A stretch of 64,000 nt of DNA, taken from contig CAZOAJ010000002.1 in NCBI GenBank assembly GCA_964577935.1, positions 1 to 64,000 on the forward strand, given 5' to 3'. The first letter of the stretch is position 1. Each line of letters starts with the position of its first letter. Made by a program: the position numbers and the translations under genes. Shown piece by piece: positions 1-7,782 of the stretch. The notes beneath the pieces were generated by a model, which was given only the letters and a program-made list of their open reading frames with translations, was not told the DNA's origin and did no database searches. Origin of the DNA: JABDGV01 sp964577935 (GTDB lineage Bacteria; Chlamydiota; Chlamydiia; Chlamydiales; FEN-1388).

Positions 1-565
1 GCCCCTTTTTTACACAATGATGATTCTTCATCTCTTTTAACATTTTGTGTAAGTCGCTGATAATGAATGGTTTGTGAATGTTTTTTCTTGCATTCACCAT
101 CTTACGTACCGAAGTTACCATCAGAAGAAACGAGAGCAATTTGAGAGTTTTAGCACGGTCTAAACACTGAGTCCTTAATATCTGACACCTGAAGTTTATC
201 GAAGCAGCTGGAGCTATAAGCTTACTTAACTTGAAAGACATCGACGTCCGAAAAGTCGTTGATCTACCTTGCAGATGATTTACGCGATAAGGCGTGCGAG
301 CTACATAATTTAAGACGCCGAAACCAGAAGACTGACATATAACCATCAGCCTTTTCAAACCTTGCATCTCATGGTGATTTTGTGTGTGGGGGGAGGGGCT
401 TCAAAAGCGACGATCAGATTCAGATTCTGTACAATCTGTATAACATGAGTACGTGACACAAGCCAAAAGGAATGGAGCTCCTTCGCATTTGACTTGTGCA
501 CATCTATTATTCTATTACTGCTACTACTTTCTGTACCTTGCCTATTGCTTGACCTATTACTCGAC
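1..565. other. Gene-free stretch at the left edge
   Basis: I see no convincing gene in the first 565 bases. The only open frame near it (from 494, plus strand) is a leucine-rich low-complexity frame running over a short tandem repeat and antisense to the next gene. No tRNA-like arms or rRNA were found. The stretch may be the downstream or intergenic part of a gene outside the window. Confidence 0.5.
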
Positions 566-576
566 CTATTGCTTGA
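541..576. repeat. Three tandem copies of a 12-base repeat
   Basis: Plus-strand unit CCTATTGCTTGA occurs three times in a row, with two changes in the middle copy (CCTATTACTCGA). On the minus strand the unit contains the TAG stop of the carrier-like gene, so the gene ends inside the repeat and the other two copies lie just downstream. This looks like replication slippage at the gene end. Confidence 0.8.
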
Positions 577-1399
577 CTACTTTATTAAATACTTCTTTGA
601 TGCTCTCCTCAGCAACCGTATAGGTGCCAACTGCGAGAGCACAAAACACGGCTCTTGGAACAGCTCCTGGACCTTTGACAATATTTTGCATCGTCCATGA
701 TGCAGGCTTACCTACGCGAGCATTTGCTGCATTCATATCAAAAACATTACTACAATACCCTCCAACAGCACCACCAAAGGCACCGCCTGCAAAGTCTGCG
801 ACTTCTTTATTTACCCCTTGTTTTTGAAACTGCTCAGAAGCCAATTGCGGTACAACCTTAAAAGCAGGGACAAAGAACATCTCTCTACCGCGGATGTAAA
901 AAACCCCTTTTCGAAAAGCAGAGATTCCATGCTTTTCATATACGTCTTTAACTACCTGAAAATTTGACGGCACAGCCCTCTTTTCATCCCTAGCCTGATC
1001 AACATATTGCTTGATTTGTACTACGGAGTTTTCAACCACTGCTGCGAGGTCAGCAGTCAAAATACCAGAAGCTGTCGCCGCCGTGATCTGTTGCCAGCTC
1101 TCTGGAATCTCATCTCCGCAGAGAACCTTTTGAACAACACTTGCAGCTCCGCTTTGAGCTGAAAATACAAAACCATACGCGCCTGATTGAACGCCGACCC
1201 CCGAATAAACAGAAGCTACAGTCTTCTGAAAATTCCCCTTCCAGAGATCTTGAACTCTTCCTGTTTGAAACGCATTCTTAGCTGCCCAAACAGGCTGTGT
1301 TACAAAAGGCGTAACCCCACCCGCCATAATGGCGGTTGCATATGGATAATATGGAGATGACTGAAAGCTTGATACGGAATTAGAAATTGGGTTAGACAT
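566..1399 (-). CDS. Degenerate mitochondrial-carrier-like membrane protein
   Basis: This 277-residue protein shows three successive units of about 85-95 residues, each starting with a small-residue-rich helix: roughly 25-95, 108-190 and 203-275. Unit 1 has P36-V-W-A-A-K41 followed by Q45; unit 2 has V122-E-N-S-V-V-Q; unit 3 has V219-F-D-M-N-A-A. These resemble worn versions of the Px[DE]xx[KR] signature of the mitochondrial carrier family, and residues 157-182 (GISAFRKGVFYIRGR...) match the usual carrier half-repeat end. Carriers of this family in bacteria are rare; Legionella LncP is a known secreted example. There is no signal peptide. I infer a host-membrane-directed effector or transporter; a conserved chlamydial protein with a chance resemblance is the alternative. 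Confidence 0.5.
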   Translation of the reverse strand: MSNPISNSVSSFQSSPYYPYATAIMAGGVTPFVTQPVWAAKNAFQTGRVQDLWKGNFQKTVASVYSGVGVQSGAYGFVFSAQSGAASVVQKVLCGDEIPESWQQITAATASGILTADLAAVVENSVVQIKQYVDQARDEKRAVPSNFQVVKDVYEKHGISAFRKGVFYIRGREMFFVPAFKVVPQLASEQFQKQGVNKEVADFAGGAFGGAVGGYCSNVFDMNAANARVGKPASWTMQNIVKGPGAVPRAVFCALAVGTYTVAEESIKEVFNKVVKQ

Positions 1400-1734
1400 A
1401 ACTCACCCTTCCTTAAAATAAATTATTGAATTGAAAATAAATTCGAAAAAAGAATTTAAGAAGAACAAACTCTTTCTCGAAACCTAAGCAAAATGAAAAT
1501 GTAGCAAGATTATATGGTGTGACGTTTGAGCGTCACAGAATAAAGAAAAGAGAAATAATGGAAACGATACTGACACAGACATAAGCGTACGCATCAGGAG
1601 CAGAAAACCGAAGTTTTTCTTGTCTATGAGCGTTCACTTTGCAAAACCTAAATTGGTTGATTAAACAAGGTAGATGTTATACAATACTCCATATTTTAGC
1701 AACTTTAAAAACGTGAAATCTCAAACTTTATTGA
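1400..1734. other. Divergent intergenic region
   Basis: 335 bases separate the minus-strand carrier-like gene from the plus-strand kinase-like gene. Promoters for both must lie here. The DNA is AT-rich, but I cannot pick out a convincing -35/-10 pair or any RNA gene. Confidence 0.4.
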
Positions 1735-2673
1735 ATGAAAAAGAATAAACTTATCCTCTTTACTTTCGTTGTTCTAATTCTTGCACGTATTGTTTTTTAT
1801 TCAATGACCGATGGTTTCTCTCTTAAACGAATTCAATTTCCAAAAATCGCCTACACTCCTTCAAACCCTCCAAATCAAACTGAACTATCACTTCTCCAGG
1901 ATGCATTCAAACAGCCTTATTTCTATCTAGCAAAAGGATCTCAAGCCTATGCTTTTGAGAGCGAAGATAAGCAGTATATATTGAAGCTTTTCAAATGCCA
2001 CCACTGGAATGATGGCTCCTGGGCTGAAAACCTTCCACTACCAGAACGCCTTCAAAATTGGTTAAATTCACTCGTAAAGAGACGTCGGGACAAAATAGCA
2101 AATACACGAAATAGCTTTCGGATTGTAAAAGATAAACTCACCTCTGAATGCGGTGTCTTTTATATCCAAGACACTCCAGCACAATCTTATGATTTGACAG
2201 TAACTATAATTGATCGAGCTGGCCGAAGACACCTCATAAACCCCTACGAACTCGGATTTGCACTCCAAAAGAAAGCAACCCTAGTTTTTCCAACGCTCGA
2301 ATCATGGGCTAAGTCTCAGGAACTCGATAAGATAAAAAACAGTATCGAATCCATGATCGCTCTCATGTATAGAAGATGCCAAAAAGGAATCTATGACTCT
2401 GATCCAGATATTCATAAAAATGCAGGGCTCCTTGGAGAGCGCGCAATTTTTATCGACATTGGAAGTTTCCATGAAAAAGAGCAAATTCGGCAGTCGAGCT
2501 CAACCATCTACGATATACAAAAAAGCTTAAAGTCGCTTATTCCTTGGGTACAAAAGAATGCTCCGAGTTTAGAGCCATTCCTAACTAAAGCTCTACATCA
2601 CCCTGAAACGTGCATGTGGCATCAATCTGAGGGAGAAACCCTCGAATCTATGATCAGGAGAGAAGGATCGTGA
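1735..2673 (+). CDS. Membrane-anchored protein-kinase-like protein
   Basis: 312 residues. A single hydrophobic segment (about 6-23) preceded by KK-N-K suggests an uncleaved signal anchor, placing the rest outside the cytoplasm. Residues 64-87 resemble the glycine-loop and ATP-lysine strands of a kinase fold (K67-G-S-Q-A-Y-A-F, then I82-L-K84). Residues 221-242 resemble a catalytic loop plus metal motif (D223...N229, then F239-I-D241-I-G). The spacing of D223 to N229 is one residue longer than in standard kinases and no HRD is present, so it may be a pseudokinase or a lipid/small-molecule kinase relative. Its TGA overlaps the GTG start of the caspase-like gene by four bases, so the two are likely translated together. 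Assignment to the kinase fold is tentative. Confidence 0.45.
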   Translation: MKKNKLILFTFVVLILARIVFYSMTDGFSLKRIQFPKIAYTPSNPPNQTELSLLQDAFKQPYFYLAKGSQAYAFESEDKQYILKLFKCHHWNDGSWAENLPLPERLQNWLNSLVKRRRDKIANTRNSFRIVKDKLTSECGVFYIQDTPAQSYDLTVTIIDRAGRRHLINPYELGFALQKKATLVFPTLESWAKSQELDKIKNSIESMIALMYRRCQKGIYDSDPDIHKNAGLLGERAIFIDIGSFHEKEQIRQSSSTIYDIQKSLKSLIPWVQKNAPSLEPFLTKALHHPETCMWHQSEGETLESMIRREGS

Positions 2674-3428
2674 AAACAATATCCTTGTGCCTAGTGAAAA
2701 TTGTTCTGTTTTCATTATGCATATCAAACCTTTTTGCAAACGGTCCCAAAACAATTCACGCCCTGATTGGAATTGATACGCTCACAAACGTCAAATTCTC
2801 GACTGCACAGGATGCAAAACATATGAAAAGCATTCTTGAGCATATTGCCCAGGAGACAGGGCTAAAACTTAAAATTAAGATTCTTGAAGGCGCAGAACTT
2901 CGCGTGAAGAACGTCTCCGATTGGCTTGTAAATCTAAAACGCAAATCAAATGATATTGTTTTATTTTACTATTCAGGGCATGGATATAGAGTCGCTACCA
3001 CGAAGGGAAAATGGCCTAACATCTACTTTCCCATTAAACGACAGGCCATTCAAGGATCTTGGATTATTGATGCTATTGCAAAAATTAAACCTCGACTTTC
3101 TCTGATCTTAATGGATTGCTGCAACAGCGTCCCCGTGGCCGGAATTGTAGTTCCACAAATCGCTAAAAATAGTCGTATTGTCAAAGGGCCTATCTCCCCA
3201 GGATTCCATAAACTCTTCAATGAAGCAAAAGGGATGATCATAGCCTCTAGCTCGTCTCCAGGACAGAATTCGTTCGGAATTGACAAAGGCGGCGTGTTCA
3301 CCATTGTTTTGATAAATACCCTTATGAATCATGCTCAGGAATCTCATATTTCATGGGAAACTATTCTTCAAAAAACAAAAGAGACTTGTAAACAACTCCA
3401 AACACCGCAATTTGAGATAAAAAAATAA
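2670..3428 (+). CDS. Exported caspase-like (peptidase C14) protein
   Basis: 252 residues with an N-terminal signal peptide (hydrophobic 5-22, likely cut after the Ala in LFANG). The mature part reads as one caspase domain: I34-G-I-D start strand, helix with D48-A-K, the catalytic His in Y101-S-G-H104-G, and L147-M-D149-C-C151-N-S for the catalytic Cys. His104 and Cys151 match the conserved dyad of metacaspase-type C14 peptidases. GTG start inside the overlap GTGA with the upstream kinase-like gene. Bacterial caspase-like proteins act in signalling or cell death, but those are usually cytoplasmic; the signal peptide here points to periplasmic or secreted action. A perfect hairpin follows about 30 bases downstream. 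Protease activity is inferred from motifs only. Confidence 0.7.
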   Translation: MKTISLCLVKIVLFSLCISNLFANGPKTIHALIGIDTLTNVKFSTAQDAKHMKSILEHIAQETGLKLKIKILEGAELRVKNVSDWLVNLKRKSNDIVLFYYSGHGYRVATTKGKWPNIYFPIKRQAIQGSWIIDAIAKIKPRLSLILMDCCNSVPVAGIVVPQIAKNSRIVKGPISPGFHKLFNEAKGMIIASSSSPGQNSFGIDKGGVFTIVLINTLMNHAQESHISWETILQKTKETCKQLQTPQFEIKK

Positions 3429-3456
3429 GGCTCTATACCAGAGATTTCCAATTCAT

Positions 3457-3484
3457 TCAGTGAGAACAAATCCATTCTCACTGA
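3457..3484 (+). terminator. Hairpin after the caspase-like gene
   Basis: A perfect 10-base-pair stem (TCAGTGAGAA / TTCTCACTGA) with an 8-base loop starts 29 bases after the stop codon. There is no strong T-run after it, so it may be a weak or Rho-assisted terminator. Confidence 0.5.
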
Positions 3485-3666
3485 TGTATACTCCTTTAAA
3501 TCCACTCCCTCCTCACTATTTTTTGAATTCGTGGTCAAGACGCTATTGTAAACCCGTAATCAACGAGCAATCTTCTCTAATTAAGCTAAAATTAATCCTT
3601 TCCTAACATTTTCTTTATTGATGTTGTTTAGGGTTAAGCCCTGTTCAACTATTAAGGAACATACAT

Positions 3667-4407
3667 ATGAAACGATTGCTTTATGCCCTTAGTTTATTTG
3701 TTTTATCGACTACTACAGTTATATCAGCAAAAGAGTCCACTTCACGACCTCAGAAGGAAAAACGAATTAAATTAGGGCAAAAGAAAGAAAGGCCACAAAA
3801 AACCAATTCCAGCGATGAACACTCGCTTCCTAAAGGACTCAACCTCCCACAAGGAGGATATATTCCTGCAAATAGCCAAATGATTGCTAAAAATGGTCCT
3901 GGATTTAACTATACATATAACCAATATAATGTAACCCGTTCTGTGCGAGGAGTCGGCGCACGTGGAACAACTCTAACCATGGACGATCAGACCATCTGGG
4001 AAATCGCCTCAAGCTCTGCATCAACTGCAAAAAAATGGGGAGCAGGCACGACTTTTACCATCTACCCAAACAATTGGTCGATTAGCTCATGGCTCTCAAG
4101 TTATGAATATGCCTTATACAATGAAGCCACCGGTGATTGGGTTGAATCGACCCTTTCGGAAGGTCCTTTCGTAAAATATGCTGTTTTAATTTCCGACATT
4201 GATTACTACCAGGGGTATGTTCGACTGAGCGATGGCTCGATGTGGAAAATGGGCAACTCATATTTTGAGCTACAAAAACTCGCCACATGGGGAACTCGGC
4301 AAGCTGTCTTAGTAGGAAAAAACACAGGATGGTTTACTCCTTCATTCATTTTGATCAATATCAACCAAAATGAATATATCGCGGCTGATTTTCAGCCATC
4401 GCGTTAG
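3667..4407 (+). CDS. Exported protein of unknown function with an internal duplication
   Basis: 246 residues. The signal peptide covers about 1-21 (hydrophobic LLYALSLFVLS, cut near ISA-K). A lysine- and glutamine-rich linker follows (25-60). The C-terminal 145 residues contain two related halves: 'L-M-D-D-Q-T-I-W-E-I ... W-G-A-G-T-T-F-T-I' around 107-135 and 'L-S-D-G-S-M-W-K-M ... W-G-T-R-Q-A-V-L-V' around 187-215. Each is followed by a segment ending in a short beta strand, which suggests a small repeated beta domain. AAGGA lies 8-10 bases before the ATG. I do not recognise the family. It is probably a surface or secreted protein of the accessory region. Confidence 0.6.
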   Translation: MKRLLYALSLFVLSTTTVISAKESTSRPQKEKRIKLGQKKERPQKTNSSDEHSLPKGLNLPQGGYIPANSQMIAKNGPGFNYTYNQYNVTRSVRGVGARGTTLTMDDQTIWEIASSSASTAKKWGAGTTFTIYPNNWSISSWLSSYEYALYNEATGDWVESTLSEGPFVKYAVLISDIDYYQGYVRLSDGSMWKMGNSYFELQKLATWGTRQAVLVGKNTGWFTPSFILININQNEYIAADFQPSR

Positions 4408-4445
4408 ATTTACTTTAACTCCCGCAGTTGATCAAAAAAAATCAG

Positions 4446-4478
4446 GATAAAGGACGAGCCATAAGGCGGTCCTTTATC
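4446..4478 (+). terminator. Hairpin after the duplicated-domain gene
   Basis: A perfect 10-base-pair stem (GATAAAGGAC / GTCCTTTATC) encloses an inner GCC-ATAA-GGC hairpin, 39 bases after the stop at 4407. It is a plausible terminator separating this gene from the next one, which starts 38 bases further on. Confidence 0.6.
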
Positions 4479-4515
4479 TATAAAACTCAAAACCCATTTC
4501 TAAGGAAATATAACC

Positions 4516-5517
4516 ATGAGTTGTTTGGGTTCTCTATCAAATATTGTGCCATCTTGCTGCAATCCGCCAGATAATGGTCCTCATGAATGGGAAAATGGAA
4601 CTGGAGCAGAAAGGGGCCCCTGTAAAGTAATGAAAGTAGCCCTGGGCGTGTTAAGCCTTATCGCGGCAGCAATCTCTGGAATTACTATGATCGCAACAGG
4701 GAATCCGCTATCGCTTATTTCAACAGTTACGTTCGGATTTGCAGCATGCTATCTCCTTCATTCCTTAGGAGACAACACCGTTCAACACCGGTCGACACAT
4801 GTATTTCGTAACAATATTCATGCAAACACTCCTCGAATTACTCCACAAGTAATTTCTCCAATCATTATTCCTCAGATCATTGCGGCTCCGCACCGTCGTC
4901 CCCCACATAATCCATTTCCTCGAGCATTAACTCCCGAACCCCCACAACAGCAAAATATTTTACAACCTCCGAGAGATGACGAAAGAAGAATCGGCGTAGA
5001 AGATGGAAATAGAGAGCCATTCGCAGGGGCAAATAACCTCCCCATAAGACCTCAGCTAAGAGCATGGACAAATATTCCACTCCAAATCAGACCTCAAGAG
5101 GATCAATATCCACGAGTTCAGGTAGGCCAGGGCGATAGGGTTCCTCCAGAAGCTCCTCCATCAATAATTCCTCAAAGGCCTTTCCAAACGCCTACGCCAC
5201 CTGATTTTCTACGAAATGCACATCGAGAATGGCGAAGACCACAAGTATTAACGCCTATACATATACCTCAACAAAACAATGCCGCTGCACGAATACAAGT
5301 CGGTCAAGGCGGAAGAGTTGATACACCAATAGCAGTTCCAGTTCCTGCTCAAAATTCATTTACTCAGGCTCCAAATCAACTGCCAAATCAACTTGGGAAT
5401 CAACTTGGGAATCAACCACAACCTGAACAAAGGCGTGTTCCCGTAGGACAAGGAGGATCTGTCCTCCCTCAACAAGATGGTGAGCAACAACGAATACCAA
5501 TAAAACGAAACAAATAA
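4516..5517 (+). CDS. Inc-like proline-rich membrane protein with VGQGG repeats
   Basis: 333 residues with no classical signal peptide. After a Cys-rich start, residues 41-61 and 64-84 form two hydrophobic segments separated by a tight T-G-N-P turn, the bilobed layout of chlamydial inclusion-membrane (Inc) proteins. The rest (about 95-333) is proline-, glutamine- and asparagine-rich and probably disordered. It carries three copies of a short motif: RVQVGQGDRV near 200, RIQVGQGGRV near 257 and RVPVGQGGSV near 306. A short repeat of NQLGNQ/NQLPNQ lies near 290. AAGGA precedes the ATG. I infer a type III secreted inclusion-membrane effector whose tail faces the host cytosol, where the repeats could bind a host protein. 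Confidence 0.5.
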   Translation: MSCLGSLSNIVPSCCNPPDNGPHEWENGTGAERGPCKVMKVALGVLSLIAAAISGITMIATGNPLSLISTVTFGFAACYLLHSLGDNTVQHRSTHVFRNNIHANTPRITPQVISPIIIPQIIAAPHRRPPHNPFPRALTPEPPQQQNILQPPRDDERRIGVEDGNREPFAGANNLPIRPQLRAWTNIPLQIRPQEDQYPRVQVGQGDRVPPEAPPSIIPQRPFQTPTPPDFLRNAHREWRRPQVLTPIHIPQQNNAAARIQVGQGGRVDTPIAVPVPAQNSFTQAPNQLPNQLGNQLGNQPQPEQRRVPVGQGGSVLPQQDGEQQRIPIKRNK

Positions 5518-5520
5518 CTT

Positions 5521-5680
5521 ATGTTACGCAGAAAATGACCAGCCTATTTTAAAAAGACTTACGTAAAATGTGGACGAGGAGTAAGGGCTTGCATATAGGA
5601 ATATTCTTTTTTCAACCCACAAACCTCAAGCGGCTCGTGGGAGATGTTTGAAAAAAGACGGCCAGATTTTGCGCAACGCG
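5521..5680. mobile_element. Possible miniature inverted-repeat element (degenerate)
   Basis: Imperfect inverted repeats bound about 160 bases with no gene. The left arm at 5521-5544 begins ATGTTACGCAGAAAATGACC; the right arm at 5660-5680, read on the other strand, is CGCGTTGCGCAAAATCTGGC. The same tip sequence (ATGTTACGCAAAA) forms both arms of the 43909-43946 hairpin. No transposase is present. The repeats are weak, so this could be chance or an old remnant. Confidence 0.3.
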
Positions 5681-5729
5681 ATTAAATAATACTTACCTAA
5701 TATCTTTTCATCATAATACGGTTACTAGC

Positions 5730-5758
5730 CCCCCTGGATCCTGACAGATAACAGGGGG
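5730..5758. terminator. GC-rich hairpin in the gap before fabI
   Basis: CCCCCTG / CAGGGGG forms a 7-base-pair stem with a 15-base loop in the space between the convergent Inc-like and fabI genes. There is no T-run on either side. It could terminate fabI transcription from the minus strand. Confidence 0.35.
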
Positions 5759-5853
5759 ATTGATCTAGCATCTACACTATGGCCAAAATCCGAGCTTACA
5801 GGCTCGTGAACGAGATGACAAACAAATAGACAGATTGCGCATAAGGCAAATTC

Positions 5854-6750
5854 TTAATCGAGAGACCGACTATCTAAAGCGCAACCCATAACATGCATGC
5901 CAGAATCAACATGCAGCACCTCTCCAGTTATTCCTGAAGCCAGATCCGAACATAAAAACAGAGCTGTATTAGCAACATCTTGAGCCGTGATTGGCCTCTT
6001 CATTGGTGAGTTATTTGCGCTATATTCAATCATCTTTTCAATGAAACCGATTGCTTTTGCCGCTCTACTTCCAAAGGGTCCTGCAGAAATAGCATTTACC
6101 CGAATTCCATATTTCTGCCCTGCCTCATACGCCAACACTTGAGTGTCGCTTTCAAGCGCAGCCTTCGCTGAACTCATCCCGCCACCATACCCTGGAATTA
6201 CCTTTTCAGAAGCCATATAGGTCAAAGAAAGGATAGAGCTTCCTCTGTTCATGATGGGAGCAAAATGAGCAACCAATGAAATAAGAGAATATGACGATGA
6301 ACTTACAGCTGCAAGATATCCTTTTCTAGAAGTCTCAAGTAGGGGCAATTTGACTTCAGGGCCATTAGCAAGCGAGTGAATCAAAATGTCAATACGACCA
6401 TAATCTCTTTTGATCGATTCAACAACCTCAGAAACGGTATAGCCTGAGGATTCCTGATATCGCTTATTTTCACGAATTTCTTCGGGAACATCCTCAGGCT
6501 TATCAAAAGTGGCATCGAGAGGATAGACTTTATCAATTTCAAATAGCCGCCCATCTGATAACCGTCTCGACTCATCAAACTTCCCCGAACGAAAAGCCGT
6601 TGTAAAAATTTTTACCATAGGAGTCCAGGTTCCAACAAGCACAGTGGCGCCGGCTTCATACATCGTCTTTGCAATCGAAAAACCAAAGCCCTTGTCATCT
6701 CCCACACCAGCAACAAAGACGATTTTGCCTTTTAAATCTAACTGAAGCAT
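5854..6750 (-). CDS. fabI: Enoyl-[acyl-carrier-protein] reductase (NADH), plant/chlamydial type
   Basis: 298 residues. It catalyses the last step of each fatty-acid elongation cycle in the cytoplasm. The N-terminal cofactor site reads V13-A-G-V-G-D-D-K-G-F-G-F-S-I-A. Y178, Y188 and K196 match the catalytic set; the Y188-GGGMSSA-K196 spacing is the longer Tyr-x7-Lys form found in plant plastid and chlamydial FabI, where E. coli FabI has Tyr-x6-Lys. An insertion at about 43-105 is also typical of the plant/chlamydial group. S-G-I-T-G-E-V-L-H-V-D-S-G closes the domain. It is a lone minus-strand gene with no operon partner. Identity is secure from length and motifs. Confidence 0.95.
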   Translation of the reverse strand: MLQLDLKGKIVFVAGVGDDKGFGFSIAKTMYEAGATVLVGTWTPMVKIFTTAFRSGKFDESRRLSDGRLFEIDKVYPLDATFDKPEDVPEEIRENKRYQESSGYTVSEVVESIKRDYGRIDILIHSLANGPEVKLPLLETSRKGYLAAVSSSSYSLISLVAHFAPIMNRGSSILSLTYMASEKVIPGYGGGMSSAKAALESDTQVLAYEAGQKYGIRVNAISAGPFGSRAAKAIGFIEKMIEYSANNSPMKRPITAQDVANTALFLCSDLASGITGEVLHVDSGMHVMGCALDSRSLD

Positions 6751-6799
6751 TTCTAGAACCCTCTAATTTATGATTTCAAAATTATATGCAACAGGTTAG

Positions 6800-6954
6800 G
6801 GACTGTGCAAGAATAAGTTGTATGACGTGACTGAGCCAGAGATAGCAGATGTTGTGATCTATGACAAGCTCATGGGCGTAGTCACGATCAAGGATTAAAG
6901 CGCAACAGATGCAGCTTCGGAATCGGTCAAGTTTTCGTTATTCTTGCACAGTCC
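6800..6954. mobile_element. MITE-like element with perfect 17-base terminal inverted repeats
   Basis: GGACTGTGCAAGAATAA at 6800-6816 is repeated exactly, inverted, at 6938-6954, bounding 155 bases. TTAG sits just left of the left arm and TTTAG just right of the right arm, a possible target duplication. No transposase is encoded, so it would need a full-length IS elsewhere. The right end lies inside the 3' end of the minus-strand lipoprotein gene and supplies its last residues and stop. Degenerate relatives occur at 35465-35560 and 40946-40974. Confidence 0.7.
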
Positions 6955-7782
6955 TTTAGTTGCGGTCAAAGAAGATACCGTTTTTATAGCCGGATAAGCC
7001 TTCCCTTCGTGAACTAATCTTAATAGGGCAATCTCGAGCAATTCAGGAGTTGAAGGCTCTAATACACTCAACTGAGGATCATTCCAAAGGGAGACTCTTT
7101 TCCCAAAAAGCTCTGCATATTGTGGTAATCTGTACTCTTTAGAAACATCGATCGGAAGATCTACAATCGCAAGACAACAAGCCGCAAAATGAACACACTG
7201 ATGATGAAGGATGTTATATGTTTGAAAATCATACCCCCCCTTCCCTATGAACTCTTTAAGACGTTGAAACTGCTGCTTATTTATAGGAATCGCAACAGCG
7301 AAGGAAGGAAAATGTCCACCAGAACCATACTCAAGCTTTCCATCAAAACGCGTTTCATAGAAAATTTTTAATGGATTTGGTTCACCTCGTTGAACAACAG
7401 CATATAGCTGGTCTAGATATCTTGGCTGGTATCCTGGAAATTCTCCCGTATGTCCGCATACCACATGAAATGGCTCTCCATCTTGCATTCCTCTAATTGC
7501 AACCCATGCATGACCAATTCCACGATCAATTGATCCATCAGGATGATGAGCCACAGAATCAATAAAAGCCTCAAGACTCGAGTAGTCTAAATGTTTAGCA
7601 TCAACGGCAACCATCAAAAGATAGTCGTAGCACAAAAGATCTGAAGGCTCCTGGAGAGCACATGTATGAAGATCATCCAAATGTTCATACTGTAAATTCC
7701 AAGAGCTTGAATGGGTATGTCGACAACAAGCAATCAAGCTACTGCAAAGAATAAACAGAAGACAGCCTACTCGCTTAAGCAT
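6895..7782 (-). CDS. Lipoprotein with a permuted NlpC/LRAT-like peptidase fold
   Basis: 295 residues. The lipobox L16-I-A-C19 after a hydrophobic start marks a lipoprotein. The G90-H91-A-W-V strand followed much later by H193-H-Q-C196-V-H198-F-A resembles the circularly permuted NlpC/P60-LRAT arrangement, in which His precedes the Cys of an NCxHF-type motif. That family includes acyltransferases and amide hydrolases, so the substrate cannot be fixed. It is the last gene of a five-gene operon, and its ATG overlaps the upstream TAA by one base. The last 20 or so residues (from G-L-C-K-N-N-E-N) come from the right arm of the inverted-repeat element, so the native C-terminus has been replaced. 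Confidence 0.55.
   Translation of the reverse strand: MLKRVGCLLFILCSSLIACCRHTHSSSWNLQYEHLDDLHTCALQEPSDLLCYDYLLMVAVDAKHLDYSSLEAFIDSVAHHPDGSIDRGIGHAWVAIRGMQDGEPFHVVCGHTGEFPGYQPRYLDQLYAVVQRGEPNPLKIFYETRFDGKLEYGSGGHFPSFAVAIPINKQQFQRLKEFIGKGGYDFQTYNILHHQCVHFAACCLAIVDLPIDVSKEYRLPQYAELFGKRVSLWNDPQLSVLEPSTPELLEIALLRLVHEGKAYPAIKTVSSLTATKGLCKNNENLTDSEAASVAL

Noticed and set aside
494..700. A plus-strand frame of 68 residues with leucine-rich repeats
   Set aside because: It runs over the 12-base tandem repeat and antisense to the carrier-like gene, and its composition is that of repeat DNA.
2670..3428. The kinase/caspase pair as an anti-phage abortive defence system
   Set aside because: Both proteins have N-terminal export signals and there are no other defence genes nearby, so a cytoplasmic suicide role is not supported.
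6826..6898. A short plus-strand frame inside the inverted-repeat element encoding V-T-E-P-E-I-A-D-V-V-I-Y-D-K-L
   Set aside because: It resembles part of a methyltransferase by chance at best; too short, no start signal, and inside a non-coding element.
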